Positions 1-8,092 of a DNA stretch of 64,000 nucleotides are shown here, in pieces (within the stretch, counting starts at the first letter, position 1; every line of letters starts with the position of its first letter). The notes below the pieces were generated by a model. The model searched no databases. It was not told the DNA's origin and worked only from the letters and a program-made list of their open reading frames with translations. The DNA is from an uncultured Spartobacteria bacterium (lineage in GTDB: Bacteria > Verrucomicrobiota > Verrucomicrobiia > Chthoniobacterales > JAATET01). Both the position numbers and the translations under genes were made by a program. The stretch is from contig CALGTD010000138.1 of NCBI GenBank assembly GCA_937901895.1, positions 1 to 64,000 on the forward strand. The letters run 5' to 3'.

Positions 1-1308
1 CGGTTCAAGGACGACCGGCGTCTCTGGCGGGACAAGGCCCTGCCGTTTCAGGCGGCGTTCCTTCCCGCCGGGGGGGCGCACTCTTCGATTCCGGTGACGA
101 TCTTTCAGGTCGACGGTGATGCAGCGGGCCCGGTTCGATTTGATCCCGACGCGTTTGAGATCGGCGGGCAGACCGGCCTGGATCCCGTCGAGCTGCAGAA
201 CTCGGGATTCACGGGATTTCGCGTCTTTTACCCGATCAACCATGCCGAGCGGCTGGATGAGTTTCTCGTGTTCCCGGCGTCGAATTATTTTCGCTTTCTC
301 GGACGCGACCAGATCTGGGGATTGTCCGCGCGTGCCATTGCGGTCGACACGCTGGGGAAGGAGCAGTTTCCGGCATTCACGGCCTTCTGGCTGGTGCAGC
401 CGGCGCCGGGAGCGACGGAGCTGACGATCTACGCGCTCCTCGATGGTGAGGCGGTGACGGGCGCCTATGAATTCCGCGTCGTCCCCGGACCGGAGACGAA
501 GGTGCGTGTGAAGGCGGTGCTGTTTCCCCGGAAGACGGTGAAGGACATTGGCATCGCTCCGCTCACGAGCATGTTCTGGTTCGGGGAAAACACGAGCAAC
601 ACGTTCGGTGACTTCCGCCCCGAGGTGCACGATTCCGACGGATTGCAGATCCGGCTTTCCAACGACGAATGGGTGTGGCGGCCGCTGGCATGGGCGCAGC
701 AACGACAGGTCAATGTGTTTGCGAATACAAACCCCAAAGGGTTTGGTCTTTTTCAGCGCGATCGCGACTTCTCCCATTATCAGGACCTCGAGGCAAATTA
801 CCACCAGCGCCCGAGCTATTGGGTTGAACCGGACGGTGACTGGGGCCCGGGTGCGGTGGTGTTGATGCAAAATCCGACGGATTCCGAGTATCTGGACAAC
901 GTCGTCGCCTACTGGCGCCCGGAGGAAGGCATCATCAAGGGCCGCAGTGTCGAGTTTGCCTACACAATCACGGCATTCACCGCGAATGCGGGACTGCCGC
1001 CGCTTGCGCGATGCGTGTCCACGCGCATCGACTACCAGGAGAAGTCGAACTACCGGCTGATCGTTGTTGATTTCCAGATGGCCGGCGAGCGACCGGCGCC
1101 GGATGCGGACGTGCGGCCTGATGTTTGGATCGATGGTGACGCGGTGCTCTCCGACGTCCAGTGCATGCCGATCCCCGACACGGACATGTGGCGCGTGAGT
1201 TTCGGAGTGACGGCTGACAAGGGCAACGACCCCGTCGAGATGCGTTGCGCGCTGGAACTCGATGGTCGGCGAATCAGCGAGACATGGAGTTACACATGGG
1301 TGAAGTGA
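1..1308 (+). CDS. opgG: Glucan biosynthesis protein G (OpgG/MdoG), 5'-truncated by window edge
   Basis: Periplasmic protein needed to build osmoregulated periplasmic glucans, acting with the OpgH glucosyltransferase encoded just downstream. The frame is already open at base 1 and ends with TGA at 1306-1308, so the signal peptide and first part of the protein are outside the window; 435 residues are visible against about 500 for the family. Family motifs can be read directly: SNYFRFLGRDQIWGLSAR, SMFWFGEN, EVHDSDGL and GLFQRDRDFSHYQDLE. The C-terminal part is the immunoglobulin-like domain typical of OpgG/OpgD. OpgD is a close paralogue, but the position directly before opgH favours OpgG. The stop codon overlaps the start of the next gene, which suggests translational coupling. 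Confidence 0.95.
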   Translation, partial: RFKDDRRLWRDKALPFQAAFLPAGGAHSSIPVTIFQVDGDAAGPVRFDPDAFEIGGQTGLDPVELQNSGFTGFRVFYPINHAERLDEFLVFPASNYFRFLGRDQIWGLSARAIAVDTLGKEQFPAFTAFWLVQPAPGATELTIYALLDGEAVTGAYEFRVVPGPETKVRVKAVLFPRKTVKDIGIAPLTSMFWFGENTSNTFGDFRPEVHDSDGLQIRLSNDEWVWRPLAWAQQRQVNVFANTNPKGFGLFQRDRDFSHYQDLEANYHQRPSYWVEPDGDWGPGAVVLMQNPTDSEYLDNVVAYWRPEEGIIKGRSVEFAYTITAFTANAGLPPLARCVSTRIDYQEKSNYRLIVVDFQMAGERPAPDADVRPDVWIDGDAVLSDVQCMPIPDTDMWRVSFGVTADKGNDPVEMRCALELDGRRISETWSYTWVK

Positions 1309-1859
1309 TTCCGGACGAACTCTCCGACTGGACTGATGCGTGCCTGCGGCTCGAGGACTACCTGAACGCGCACCGAATTCCGGATCGTGAGCATGTGCTG
1401 CGGCTCAACCTCGCACTTGTCGATGAAGCGCGTCGCGAGCATGCACGGGACCCGTCGCGCACGCCGCTCGATGTGACGATGAGTCTGGCGACGCAACGGG
1501 TGGAGGCCTGGTTTTCCCGCCTTGCGGACGACTCGGCGCCGTCGAATCCCCGGCTTGCGGCCCGCGGTCGGGCACTCTGGTTCACGAACGATTTGTATGA
1601 GCAGTTCCCTTCCGCGTTTCTGACCGAACCTCCGCCCGACAGTCTGCGCGATGCCGTTCGATCGGTGACCCTGCGCACGGGGCCGGACCTCGAACTCGCG
1701 CGTCTCACGCGCCAGGAGGTCGACTACGGGCCGATGGAGGAAATCGCCAGCGGCACGTGGCAGCAGTTTTCGTGGGGGCACGTGCTGCGCGCGTTCCTCA
1801 TCTGGGTGTGCATTTTCTTCGCAGCTTACGGCTCGTATCTCGCCTTCTTCCAAAAATGA
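1296..1859 (+). CDS. Small tail-anchored protein between opgG and opgH, unknown function
   Basis: I do not recognise a family. The 187-residue product is mostly soluble and charged, with one hydrophobic segment close to the C-terminus (about residues 160-184, rich in F, I, A and W). That predicts a tail-anchored inner-membrane protein with its bulk in the cytoplasm. I chose ATG 1296 because GGAG at 1286-1289 sits 6 bases upstream. The gene starts 13 bases before the opgG stop and ends in an ATGA overlap with opgH, so the three genes should be co-translated. The context suggests an accessory subunit or regulator of the OpgH synthase. E. coli opgGH has no gene at this position. Function is inferred from neighbours only. 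Confidence 0.8.
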   Translation: MGEVIPDELSDWTDACLRLEDYLNAHRIPDREHVLRLNLALVDEARREHARDPSRTPLDVTMSLATQRVEAWFSRLADDSAPSNPRLAARGRALWFTNDLYEQFPSAFLTEPPPDSLRDAVRSVTLRTGPDLELARLTRQEVDYGPMEEIASGTWQQFSWGHVLRAFLIWVCIFFAAYGSYLAFFQK

Positions 1860-3955
1860 CGTTCCGCGTTTCCACTGACCTCCCGCGCGAAATCGTCTCG
1901 CTGCGACAGTCGCTGTTTCTTGCAACGGGCGGCGGGATCACGATCGCCGGCGTCTGGCTCCTATACGACATGTATGCGGAGGGCGGAGTTGGTGCGTTGG
2001 AATGGGTGCTGATGGCGCTGTTCGTTGTGCTGTTCAGCCAGATTGCCTTCGGATTTTCGATCGCGCTGTGGGGATTCCTCATCCGGCTGCGGGGTGAGCG
2101 GTTTGACATCATGCGCACGATCGACGGGCTCGACGAGAGCACTTCGCCGGGGTCCACCGCGATCGTGATGCCCGTTTACAACGAGGATCCGGCACGCATC
2201 TTTCGCGGGCTCGAAAACATGCTGGTCTCGCTGAAGGAGACCGGCCAGAGCGAGTCCTTTGACCTTTTCATCCTGAGCGATTCGAACCAGCCGGAGAACT
2301 GGGTCGATGAAGAGTGTGCATGGGCGAGCCTTTGCTCACGCCTCCAACTTCACGGGCGGGTCTATTACCGCAAGCGCCGCGTGTCGCTTCACGGAAAGAG
2401 CGGCAACATCGCCGATTTCTGCCGCCGGTGGGGCAGGCGCTACCGCTATCTCGTCATCCTCGATGCGGACAGTGTGATGACCGGCAAAACACTCGTCCGG
2501 CTTGCGCGTGCGATGGATGCGAATCCGACCGTCGGCATCATCCAGACTGCGCCGAAGATTGTGCGCGGCATCTCGTTTTTCCAGCGGCTCACGCAATTCG
2601 CGACGCACACGCTCGGGCCGCTCTTTGCGGCGGGCTCGAATTTCTGGCACCTCGCCGGCGGCAGCTATTGGGGACACAACGCGATTATCCGTCTCCAGCC
2701 GTTCATGGACCACTGCGTGCTCCCGGAGCTGCCGGGACGCACGGCTGACGACCGGCACATTCTCAGCCACGACACCGTGGAGGCGGCGCTCATGCAGCAG
2801 GCCGGATATCAGGTGTGGTTTGCGTTCAATGAGGATGGCTCCTACGAGGAGGGGCCGCCGAATCTTTCGGAGAGCCTGAAGCGCGACCGGCGTTGGGCGC
2901 AGGGAAACCTGCAGCATTTCTGGTTTCTGCTCGCCCCGCGCACGCATTTTACGAACCGCATTCACATGTTCTTCGGGCTGATGGCGTATCTTTCCGCGCC
3001 GTTGCTCGTGATTTTCATCGTTCTGAGCGCGATCGACTATCACGGGAAGATGAAGGCCGCGATCTACGCGGATCGCCTTTCAGATCCGGCATGGACCGAG
3101 GCATGGCGGAACGGCTTGCTGCTTCTCTCGATCACGTTGCTCATGCTTTTCGGAGCGAAGTTGCTCGGCTGGCTGCACACGCTGCCGCGCGCCCGGCAGT
3201 TTGGAGGGATGCTGCGAATGACCGCGAGCACCCTGCTTGAAACCGTGACGGCCGTGCTGCTCGCGCCGATTCTGCTCTGGTTCCACACGAAGTTTGTGGT
3301 GCTGACACTGCTCGGACTGCGCGTCAGCTGGAAAACGCAAAACCGCAGCGACTCGCGCATTCCTTTCGCGCAGGCCGTCCGCGAATACGGCATGCTGCCG
3401 CTCGCAGGTGCGGTGGTTCTCGGCGTCACGCTCTACTGGATGCCGGTGCTGACGTTGTGGCTTTCGCCCATCCTTGCCGGATGGCTGCTTGCGGTGCCGC
3501 TGGTGATGGTCACCAGCTCCGACGAAGTGGGACAATGGCTGCGTCGTCGGGGGCTGCTCGTCATTCCGGAGGAAACCGCGCCTCCGGAGGTGCTGCGCGG
3601 ATTGGATGCGATCCCGCCCGCGCTGGTCCGGCCCGGATCCTCCAGCAATCTGCCACACTACGGCTTCGCCCAGGTGCTGCTCGCGCCATGGGCAAATGCC
3701 GTGCACATCGCACTGCTGCGCCGCTCGAATGCGCGTTCGCACTACACCGCGGCATTGGAAAACATCACGCAGCAACTGCTCGCGCTGGGGCCTGATGCGA
3801 TCGGCAGGCGCGAACGAATGGCCCTGCTTTGGAACGCGGACGCACTCGCGACGCTTCACCGGCGCATCTGGCAGACGCCCGAGGAAAACCTGCACCCATG
3901 GTGGCGTGAGGCGATGCATGCCTGCGCCGAGTCGCCACGGTCGCGCAAGGAATAG
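1856..3955 (+). CDS. opgH: Glucans biosynthesis glucosyltransferase H (OpgH/MdoH)
   Basis: Inner-membrane family 2 glucosyltransferase that polymerises UDP-glucose into the beta-1,2-linked backbone of osmoregulated periplasmic glucans. The 699-residue protein has two N-terminal membrane segments (about residues 20-75) and a GT2 domain opening with TAIVMPVYNEDP. It then shows VILDADSVM, SHDTVEAALM and the processive-synthase motif DRRWAQGN. Several more membrane helices follow. ATG 1856 overlaps the upstream stop as ATGA; it gives MTFRVSTDLPREIV, whereas a longer reading would run through the preceding gene. The length is shorter than E. coli OpgH (847 aa), mainly through a shorter N-terminal extension. 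A convergent gene begins only 6 bases after the stop. Confidence 0.95.
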   Translation: MTFRVSTDLPREIVSLRQSLFLATGGGITIAGVWLLYDMYAEGGVGALEWVLMALFVVLFSQIAFGFSIALWGFLIRLRGERFDIMRTIDGLDESTSPGSTAIVMPVYNEDPARIFRGLENMLVSLKETGQSESFDLFILSDSNQPENWVDEECAWASLCSRLQLHGRVYYRKRRVSLHGKSGNIADFCRRWGRRYRYLVILDADSVMTGKTLVRLARAMDANPTVGIIQTAPKIVRGISFFQRLTQFATHTLGPLFAAGSNFWHLAGGSYWGHNAIIRLQPFMDHCVLPELPGRTADDRHILSHDTVEAALMQQAGYQVWFAFNEDGSYEEGPPNLSESLKRDRRWAQGNLQHFWFLLAPRTHFTNRIHMFFGLMAYLSAPLLVIFIVLSAIDYHGKMKAAIYADRLSDPAWTEAWRNGLLLLSITLLMLFGAKLLGWLHTLPRARQFGGMLRMTASTLLETVTAVLLAPILLWFHTKFVVLTLLGLRVSWKTQNRSDSRIPFAQAVREYGMLPLAGAVVLGVTLYWMPVLTLWLSPILAGWLLAVPLVMVTSSDEVGQWLRRRGLLVIPEETAPPEVLRGLDAIPPALVRPGSSSNLPHYGFAQVLLAPWANAVHIALLRRSNARSHYTAALENITQQLLALGPDAIGRRERMALLWNADALATLHRRIWQTPEENLHPWWREAMHACAESPRSRKE

Positions 3956-3961
3956 CAACCC

Positions 3962-4279
3962 TCAGCTTCCGATCTTCTCCTCGGTGTAGGTGTCAAAGGT
4001 CGCAGGCTTCGGGGGCGGTGCAGGCGGGTCGGAGTCGCGCACAATGGGTCGCGGCTTCTGCTTCTTCGAATTCGAGCGATCGCCGAAGAGTCTCTGCCAG
4101 AGCGATCGCGTCTTCCGCTCTGCGGTGTGGGCGCCTTCCTCGATCCGGTTCCCGATGTGCGCCAGCGTGCGGCCCGCACGATCCGAGCCGGTCTCGATGC
4201 CTCGCGACACGGTTGCGCAGCCCGCCAGCGATATGGCGAGGACAGCGAGGGTCAGCGAACGAAAACGGGAGGGCATCAT
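3962..4279 (-). CDS. Small putative lipoprotein
   Basis: A 105-residue protein beginning with a basic N-terminus and a hydrophobic stretch ending in a lipobox, LAGC, with Cys about residue 21. It should be lipid-modified and exported by signal peptidase II. The mature part is charged and ends in a proline-rich, acidic tail (PPAPPPKPATFD). Two ATG codons are adjacent (4279 and 4276) and I cannot separate them; no clear ribosome-binding site is visible. It is convergent with opgH and divergent from the DUF255 gene. No functional family is recognised. It may be an entericidin-like or general envelope lipoprotein, but that is a guess. Confidence 0.75.
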   Translation of the reverse strand: MMPSRFRSLTLAVLAISLAGCATVSRGIETGSDRAGRTLAHIGNRIEEGAHTAERKTRSLWQRLFGDRSNSKKQKPRPIVRDSDPPAPPPKPATFDTYTEEKIGS

Positions 4280-4348
4280 ATTGCATTCGCTGGATTCACG
4301 GCCGCCGGACGTTGCGCGAGCGGCGATTCCTGTGAGAGCCTTCGTGAA

Positions 4349-6412
4349 ATGTCAAACCGCCTGTCCCAATCCACCTCGCCCTACCTGCTCCAGCACGCGG
4401 AGAATCCCGTCGATTGGTATCCATGGGGCGAGGAGGCTTTCGAGAAGGCGCGGAGGGAGGAGAAGCCGGTGTTTCTCTCGATCGGATACTCGACCTGCCA
4501 TTGGTGCCATGTGATGGCCCACGAGTCGTTCGAGAATCCCGACGTCGCCGCGGTCCTGAACGAATATTTCGTGAGTATCAAGGTGGACCGCGAGGAACGA
4601 CCCGACATCGACCGGCTCTACATGGCATTTGTCCAGGCGACGACCGGCAGCGGCGGCTGGCCGATGAGCGTGTGGCTCACGCCGGACGCGCAACCCTTTT
4701 TTGGCGGCACGTATTTTCCGCCGACGAGCCGGCACGGGCGCACGGGGTTTATCACGGTGCTCGAGCGGATCGCCGAAGTCTGGGCACGGGAGCGGCAGCG
4801 TGTGGTCGCGCAGGGGGCGCAGGTCATTGAGGCGCTGCGCGAGGGATCCACACCACCTCCGTCGGGAATGACGCCTGGCGTTGCGGCGATCGACGCGGGA
4901 CTGGCGGCGTTCGCGTCGGCTTACGACGCAGAGCGCGGGGGATTTGGCGGCGGTCCGAAGTTTCCGCGTCCGGCGGTATTCGACTTTCTGTTTCGAATCG
5001 AGCGGTCTGCCGATGCGCGGGAAATGGCGCTGAACACGCTTCGGAAGATGGCGGCCGGAGGTATTCGCGATCATGTGGGCGGAGGTTTCCACCGCTACGC
5101 CGTGGACGGAAAGTGGCACGTCCCGCATTTCGAAAAGATGCTCTACGACCAGGCGCAACTCGTCTGTTCGTTCGTCGATGCGTGGAAGATTTCAGGCGAT
5201 CCCGCCCTCGCCGAAATCGCGCGTGAAACCCTCGGCTATGTCAGCCGGTGTCTGACCCACCCTGCGGGCGGCTTTTTTTCCGCGGAGGATGCGGACAGCC
5301 TTTACGAGGAAGGCAGGCCGGAGCATGGCGAGGGGGCGTTTTACGTGTGGACGATGCAGCAGATCACGGACGCTCTCGGCGGAGACAGAGCCGCGGTTTT
5401 TTGCCGCCACTACGGCGTCGAGCCCAACGGGAATGTCGATCCCGCATCCGACCCCCAGGGCGAGCTGGCGGGCAGAAATGTCCTGTTCCAACGCGAGTCG
5501 GTTGCGGAAACGGCGGTGGCTCTTGGGCTTTCCGACGAGGACGTGCGGGACGCTCTAGCGGAGTGTCGGACGTTGCTTGCGGTGGGCCGGGAAAAACGTC
5601 CGCGCCCGCATCTCGACGACAAGATTCTCACCGCATGGAACGGTCTCATGATCTCCGCGTTTGCGCGGGCCGGTGCGGCGCTCGGGGACGGCGGCTATGT
5701 GGAGGCGGCCATCCGGGCGGCGAATTTCGTGCGGACGGAACTTCGCGACAAGGACACCGGCAGGCTGCTGCGTTCATGGCGTGACGGCGCCGCGGCGGCG
5801 ATTGGTGGGTTTGCCGAGGATTACGCATTCTTCGTTCAGGCGCTTCTCGATCTGCACGAAGCCACGCTCGATTCCGCATGGCTGGATCTTGCGATCGAGC
5901 TTCAGCGCCTGCAGGACGAGCTATTTTTCGACGAAGCGGCGGGATGCTATCTGGGCAGTGCAGCCGGTGATTCACTTGTTCCTGTGCGAATGCGCGACGA
6001 CTACGACGGGGCGGAGCCATCGGCGAATGCCATCACCGCGCTGAATCTCCTGCGATTGGGCCGCATGTTTCACGACGATGCATTCACCGCACGTGCGGCG
6101 CGGGTGATCGAGTCGTTTGCCCAGATCCTCGAGGGAATGCCATCGGCCGTGCCGAAAATGCTCTGCGCGCTCGACATGCATCATTCGCCGTCTTCGCAGG
6201 CGGTGGTCGCCGGTGATCCACGCAATGCGGATACGGCCGCCCTCCTTCGGGCGTTGCACCGTCTGTTTGCTCCCAATCGGGTAATTCTCGCCGCCGGCGC
6301 GACCGAAGGGACACTCGGGATGACGGAAGTGGACGGACGCGCGGCCGTTTACCTCTGCGAAAATTTCACCTGCAAGGCTCCGGTGACTGACCCCTCGAAT
6401 CTTGGAGCGTGA
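4349..6412 (+). CDS. DUF255 thioredoxin-like / six-hairpin glycosidase-fold protein (YyaL/SPATA20 family)
   Basis: Conserved protein of the YyaL/SPATA20 family, 687 residues, matching the usual length near 690. The N-terminal DUF255 domain has a thioredoxin-like CHWCH motif (STCHWCHVMAHESF), followed by VDREERPDIDR and GGWPMSVWLTP. The rest is an alpha/alpha-barrel of the six-hairpin glycosidase type, with GGIRDHVGGGFHRY and FEKMLYDQAQL. ATG 4349 was chosen because the conserved family N-terminus (NRLSQSTSPYLLQHAENPVDW) starts there; the frame stays open further upstream only across the divergent leader. The family is often called a thioredoxin-domain protein. The reaction is not established, though cellobiose epimerase-like roles have been proposed from the fold. 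It appears to be a stand-alone cytoplasmic gene. Confidence 0.92.
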   Translation: MSNRLSQSTSPYLLQHAENPVDWYPWGEEAFEKARREEKPVFLSIGYSTCHWCHVMAHESFENPDVAAVLNEYFVSIKVDREERPDIDRLYMAFVQATTGSGGWPMSVWLTPDAQPFFGGTYFPPTSRHGRTGFITVLERIAEVWARERQRVVAQGAQVIEALREGSTPPPSGMTPGVAAIDAGLAAFASAYDAERGGFGGGPKFPRPAVFDFLFRIERSADAREMALNTLRKMAAGGIRDHVGGGFHRYAVDGKWHVPHFEKMLYDQAQLVCSFVDAWKISGDPALAEIARETLGYVSRCLTHPAGGFFSAEDADSLYEEGRPEHGEGAFYVWTMQQITDALGGDRAAVFCRHYGVEPNGNVDPASDPQGELAGRNVLFQRESVAETAVALGLSDEDVRDALAECRTLLAVGREKRPRPHLDDKILTAWNGLMISAFARAGAALGDGGYVEAAIRAANFVRTELRDKDTGRLLRSWRDGAAAAIGGFAEDYAFFVQALLDLHEATLDSAWLDLAIELQRLQDELFFDEAAGCYLGSAAGDSLVPVRMRDDYDGAEPSANAITALNLLRLGRMFHDDAFTARAARVIESFAQILEGMPSAVPKMLCALDMHHSPSSQAVVAGDPRNADTAALLRALHRLFAPNRVILAAGATEGTLGMTEVDGRAAVYLCENFTCKAPVTDPSNLGA

Positions 6413-6464
6413 TCCGGCCTTGGTTTTCCTGTTCCGAACTTCCGATGGCAAGTAAGCTGCGGGC

Positions 6465-6932
6465 ATGAAAATCCTCCGCACTTTTCTGTTGGCGATCGGA
6501 CTTGCAGCCACGGCTTGGGCCGCCGATGTGACGCCGGAATCGCTTGTCGGTCAGCCGCTGCCGAAGCTTGCGGGTCTGAATTTCCTCGGCAATCGCGTCG
6601 ATCTCGAGGGAAAGCCGGCGATCGTGGAGTTTTGGGCCACATGGTGCCCGCCGTGCCGCGAGAGCATTCCCCATCTCAACGAGGTCTACAAAAAATACGG
6701 GGCGAAGGGGCTGCAAATCGTCGGCATCACCGACGAACCGGCGCAGACGATCCGGAACTTCATGAAGAAGACGCCGATCGACTATCCGGTCGCCACGGCC
6801 CGGCCGCGGTTGATCGAGAGCTTCGGCGTTTCCGGGATTCCGCACGCGTTCCTCGTCGACAAGGAAGGAAAGATCGTGTGGCAGGGCCATCCGATGGAGT
6901 TGACCGACTCGGAGATCGAGAAGGTGCTCTGA
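6465..6932 (+). CDS. TlpA/ResA-type periplasmic thioredoxin
   Basis: Exported thiol-disulfide oxidoreductase of the TlpA/ResA family, 155 residues. An N-terminal signal peptide ends near AWA-AD (about residues 1-19). The redox site is WATWCPPC (about residues 62-69), and cis-proline context is seen at FGVSGIPHAFLVD. Such proteins reduce disulfides in periplasmic or cytochrome c maturation substrates. No cytochrome-biogenesis genes are adjacent, so the partner is unknown. The gene stands 52 bases after the DUF255 gene, so co-transcription is possible. It ends 3 bases before a convergent gene, with no terminator between. Confidence 0.92.
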   Translation: MKILRTFLLAIGLAATAWAADVTPESLVGQPLPKLAGLNFLGNRVDLEGKPAIVEFWATWCPPCRESIPHLNEVYKKYGAKGLQIVGITDEPAQTIRNFMKKTPIDYPVATARPRLIESFGVSGIPHAFLVDKEGKIVWQGHPMELTDSEIEKVL

Positions 6933-6935
6933 TCG

Positions 6936-8000
6936 TTACTTCACGATCACCGGGGTGCCGGCCTTGATCCGCTGGGCAAGCTCCCACGCGTCCCAGTTTG
7001 CAAGCCGCACGCAGCCGGCGCTGGAATTTCGGCCAATCTGGTCGGGCGATGCGGTGCCGTGCATGCCGCGGCTGGGGATGTTGATGGCGAGCCAGACGAT
7101 GCCAACAGGATTGTTCGGTCCGGGCGGCAGGTTGTAGGCGTTCTCACTGCGTTTTCCGGTTTCGAGCACGGACTTGTCCCAGCGGAAGTAGGGCAGGAGC
7201 GTGTTCGACGTGATTTTCCAGGTTCCCTCGGGCACGGGGAATTTTTCGGAGCCCGGCGTGCACGGAAAACAGCCGGCGAGTTTGTCGTCCTCGTAAAGTT
7301 CGATCAGGCGGGGTTCGCGCAGGAGGACGAGGCTGAGGACCGGTTCGTAAATTGGCTCCTCCTCAGGCTGTCCGTCGGATTCGGCAGGCTCTGAAGCCGC
7401 TTTTCCGGCATTGTCCTTCTCGCGCTTTTTTTCCTCGCGACGCGTTTTCTCAAGCTCGGCGACAGAGGTCATGTCAAATGGCTCCACGTCCGGCACGCGC
7501 AGGACGTCGCCGGGTTTGGGATCGGATTGGAAGCCGGAATTGAGCTCCTTCAGGAAATCGAGGTCGGTGTGAAATTTTTCCGCGATCGCCTCCCAGGAGG
7601 TCGCGTAGGGCAACCGCTTCAGTTTGGCCTGCAGTTCGGGTTTGGATGCCGTTTCCCCGACCCACTCGAGGTCCTTCTCCGTCACGGTGTAGTCGATGTA
7701 TGGCTGGGCAACGCCGGAGGTATCGATGCGCTGGCCCTCGGGAATTCCGTGGACCATGGCGTAGCGGTCCGCCGCCTTCTGGGTGAACTCGCCGCCGAGC
7801 CCGTCGATCTTGCCGGGGCGGAACTTCGCGCGATCCAGGACGACCTGCACCTTGACCATCTCCATCCTTTCGGGATCGTCGGGCGCGGCTTTTTGCAGGC
7901 GCGCAATGGATGCGGTCGGAATGGCCTTTTCCGCCGGAAATGCGGCAAGGACCGGAGCGAGGATCGCGAATGTGCAGGCGGCCAGCGGCTTGGAAATCAT
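6936..8000 (-). CDS. L,D-transpeptidase (YkuD/ErfK family) with LysM-like region
   Basis: Periplasmic L,D-transpeptidase that forms 3-3 peptidoglycan cross-links or anchors proteins to the wall. The 354-residue protein has a signal peptide (residues 1 to about 21), then a peptidoglycan-binding-like N-terminal part and a LysM-like stretch (YATSWEAIAEKFHTDLDFLK, about residues 130-150). A charged K/E-rich linker follows. The C-terminal YkuD domain carries the catalytic signature: HGT at the conserved His, then SSAGCVRL with the nucleophile Cys. The start ATG at 8000 is divergent from the class A PBP gene, so two wall-synthesis genes share a short control region of about 90 bases. The opposite strand carries shadow frames only. 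Confidence 0.93.
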   Translation of the reverse strand: MISKPLAACTFAILAPVLAAFPAEKAIPTASIARLQKAAPDDPERMEMVKVQVVLDRAKFRPGKIDGLGGEFTQKAADRYAMVHGIPEGQRIDTSGVAQPYIDYTVTEKDLEWVGETASKPELQAKLKRLPYATSWEAIAEKFHTDLDFLKELNSGFQSDPKPGDVLRVPDVEPFDMTSVAELEKTRREEKKREKDNAGKAASEPAESDGQPEEEPIYEPVLSLVLLREPRLIELYEDDKLAGCFPCTPGSEKFPVPEGTWKITSNTLLPYFRWDKSVLETGKRSENAYNLPPGPNNPVGIVWLAINIPSRGMHGTASPDQIGRNSSAGCVRLANWDAWELAQRIKAGTPVIVK

Positions 8001-8092
8001 GGAGTGTCCATCCTCGCTACGAATCCCGAAGATTCAATGGTTGTTGTTTTCGCGTTTGCGCGCAGGCGTGGTTCGTGTGAGATAAACCGACT

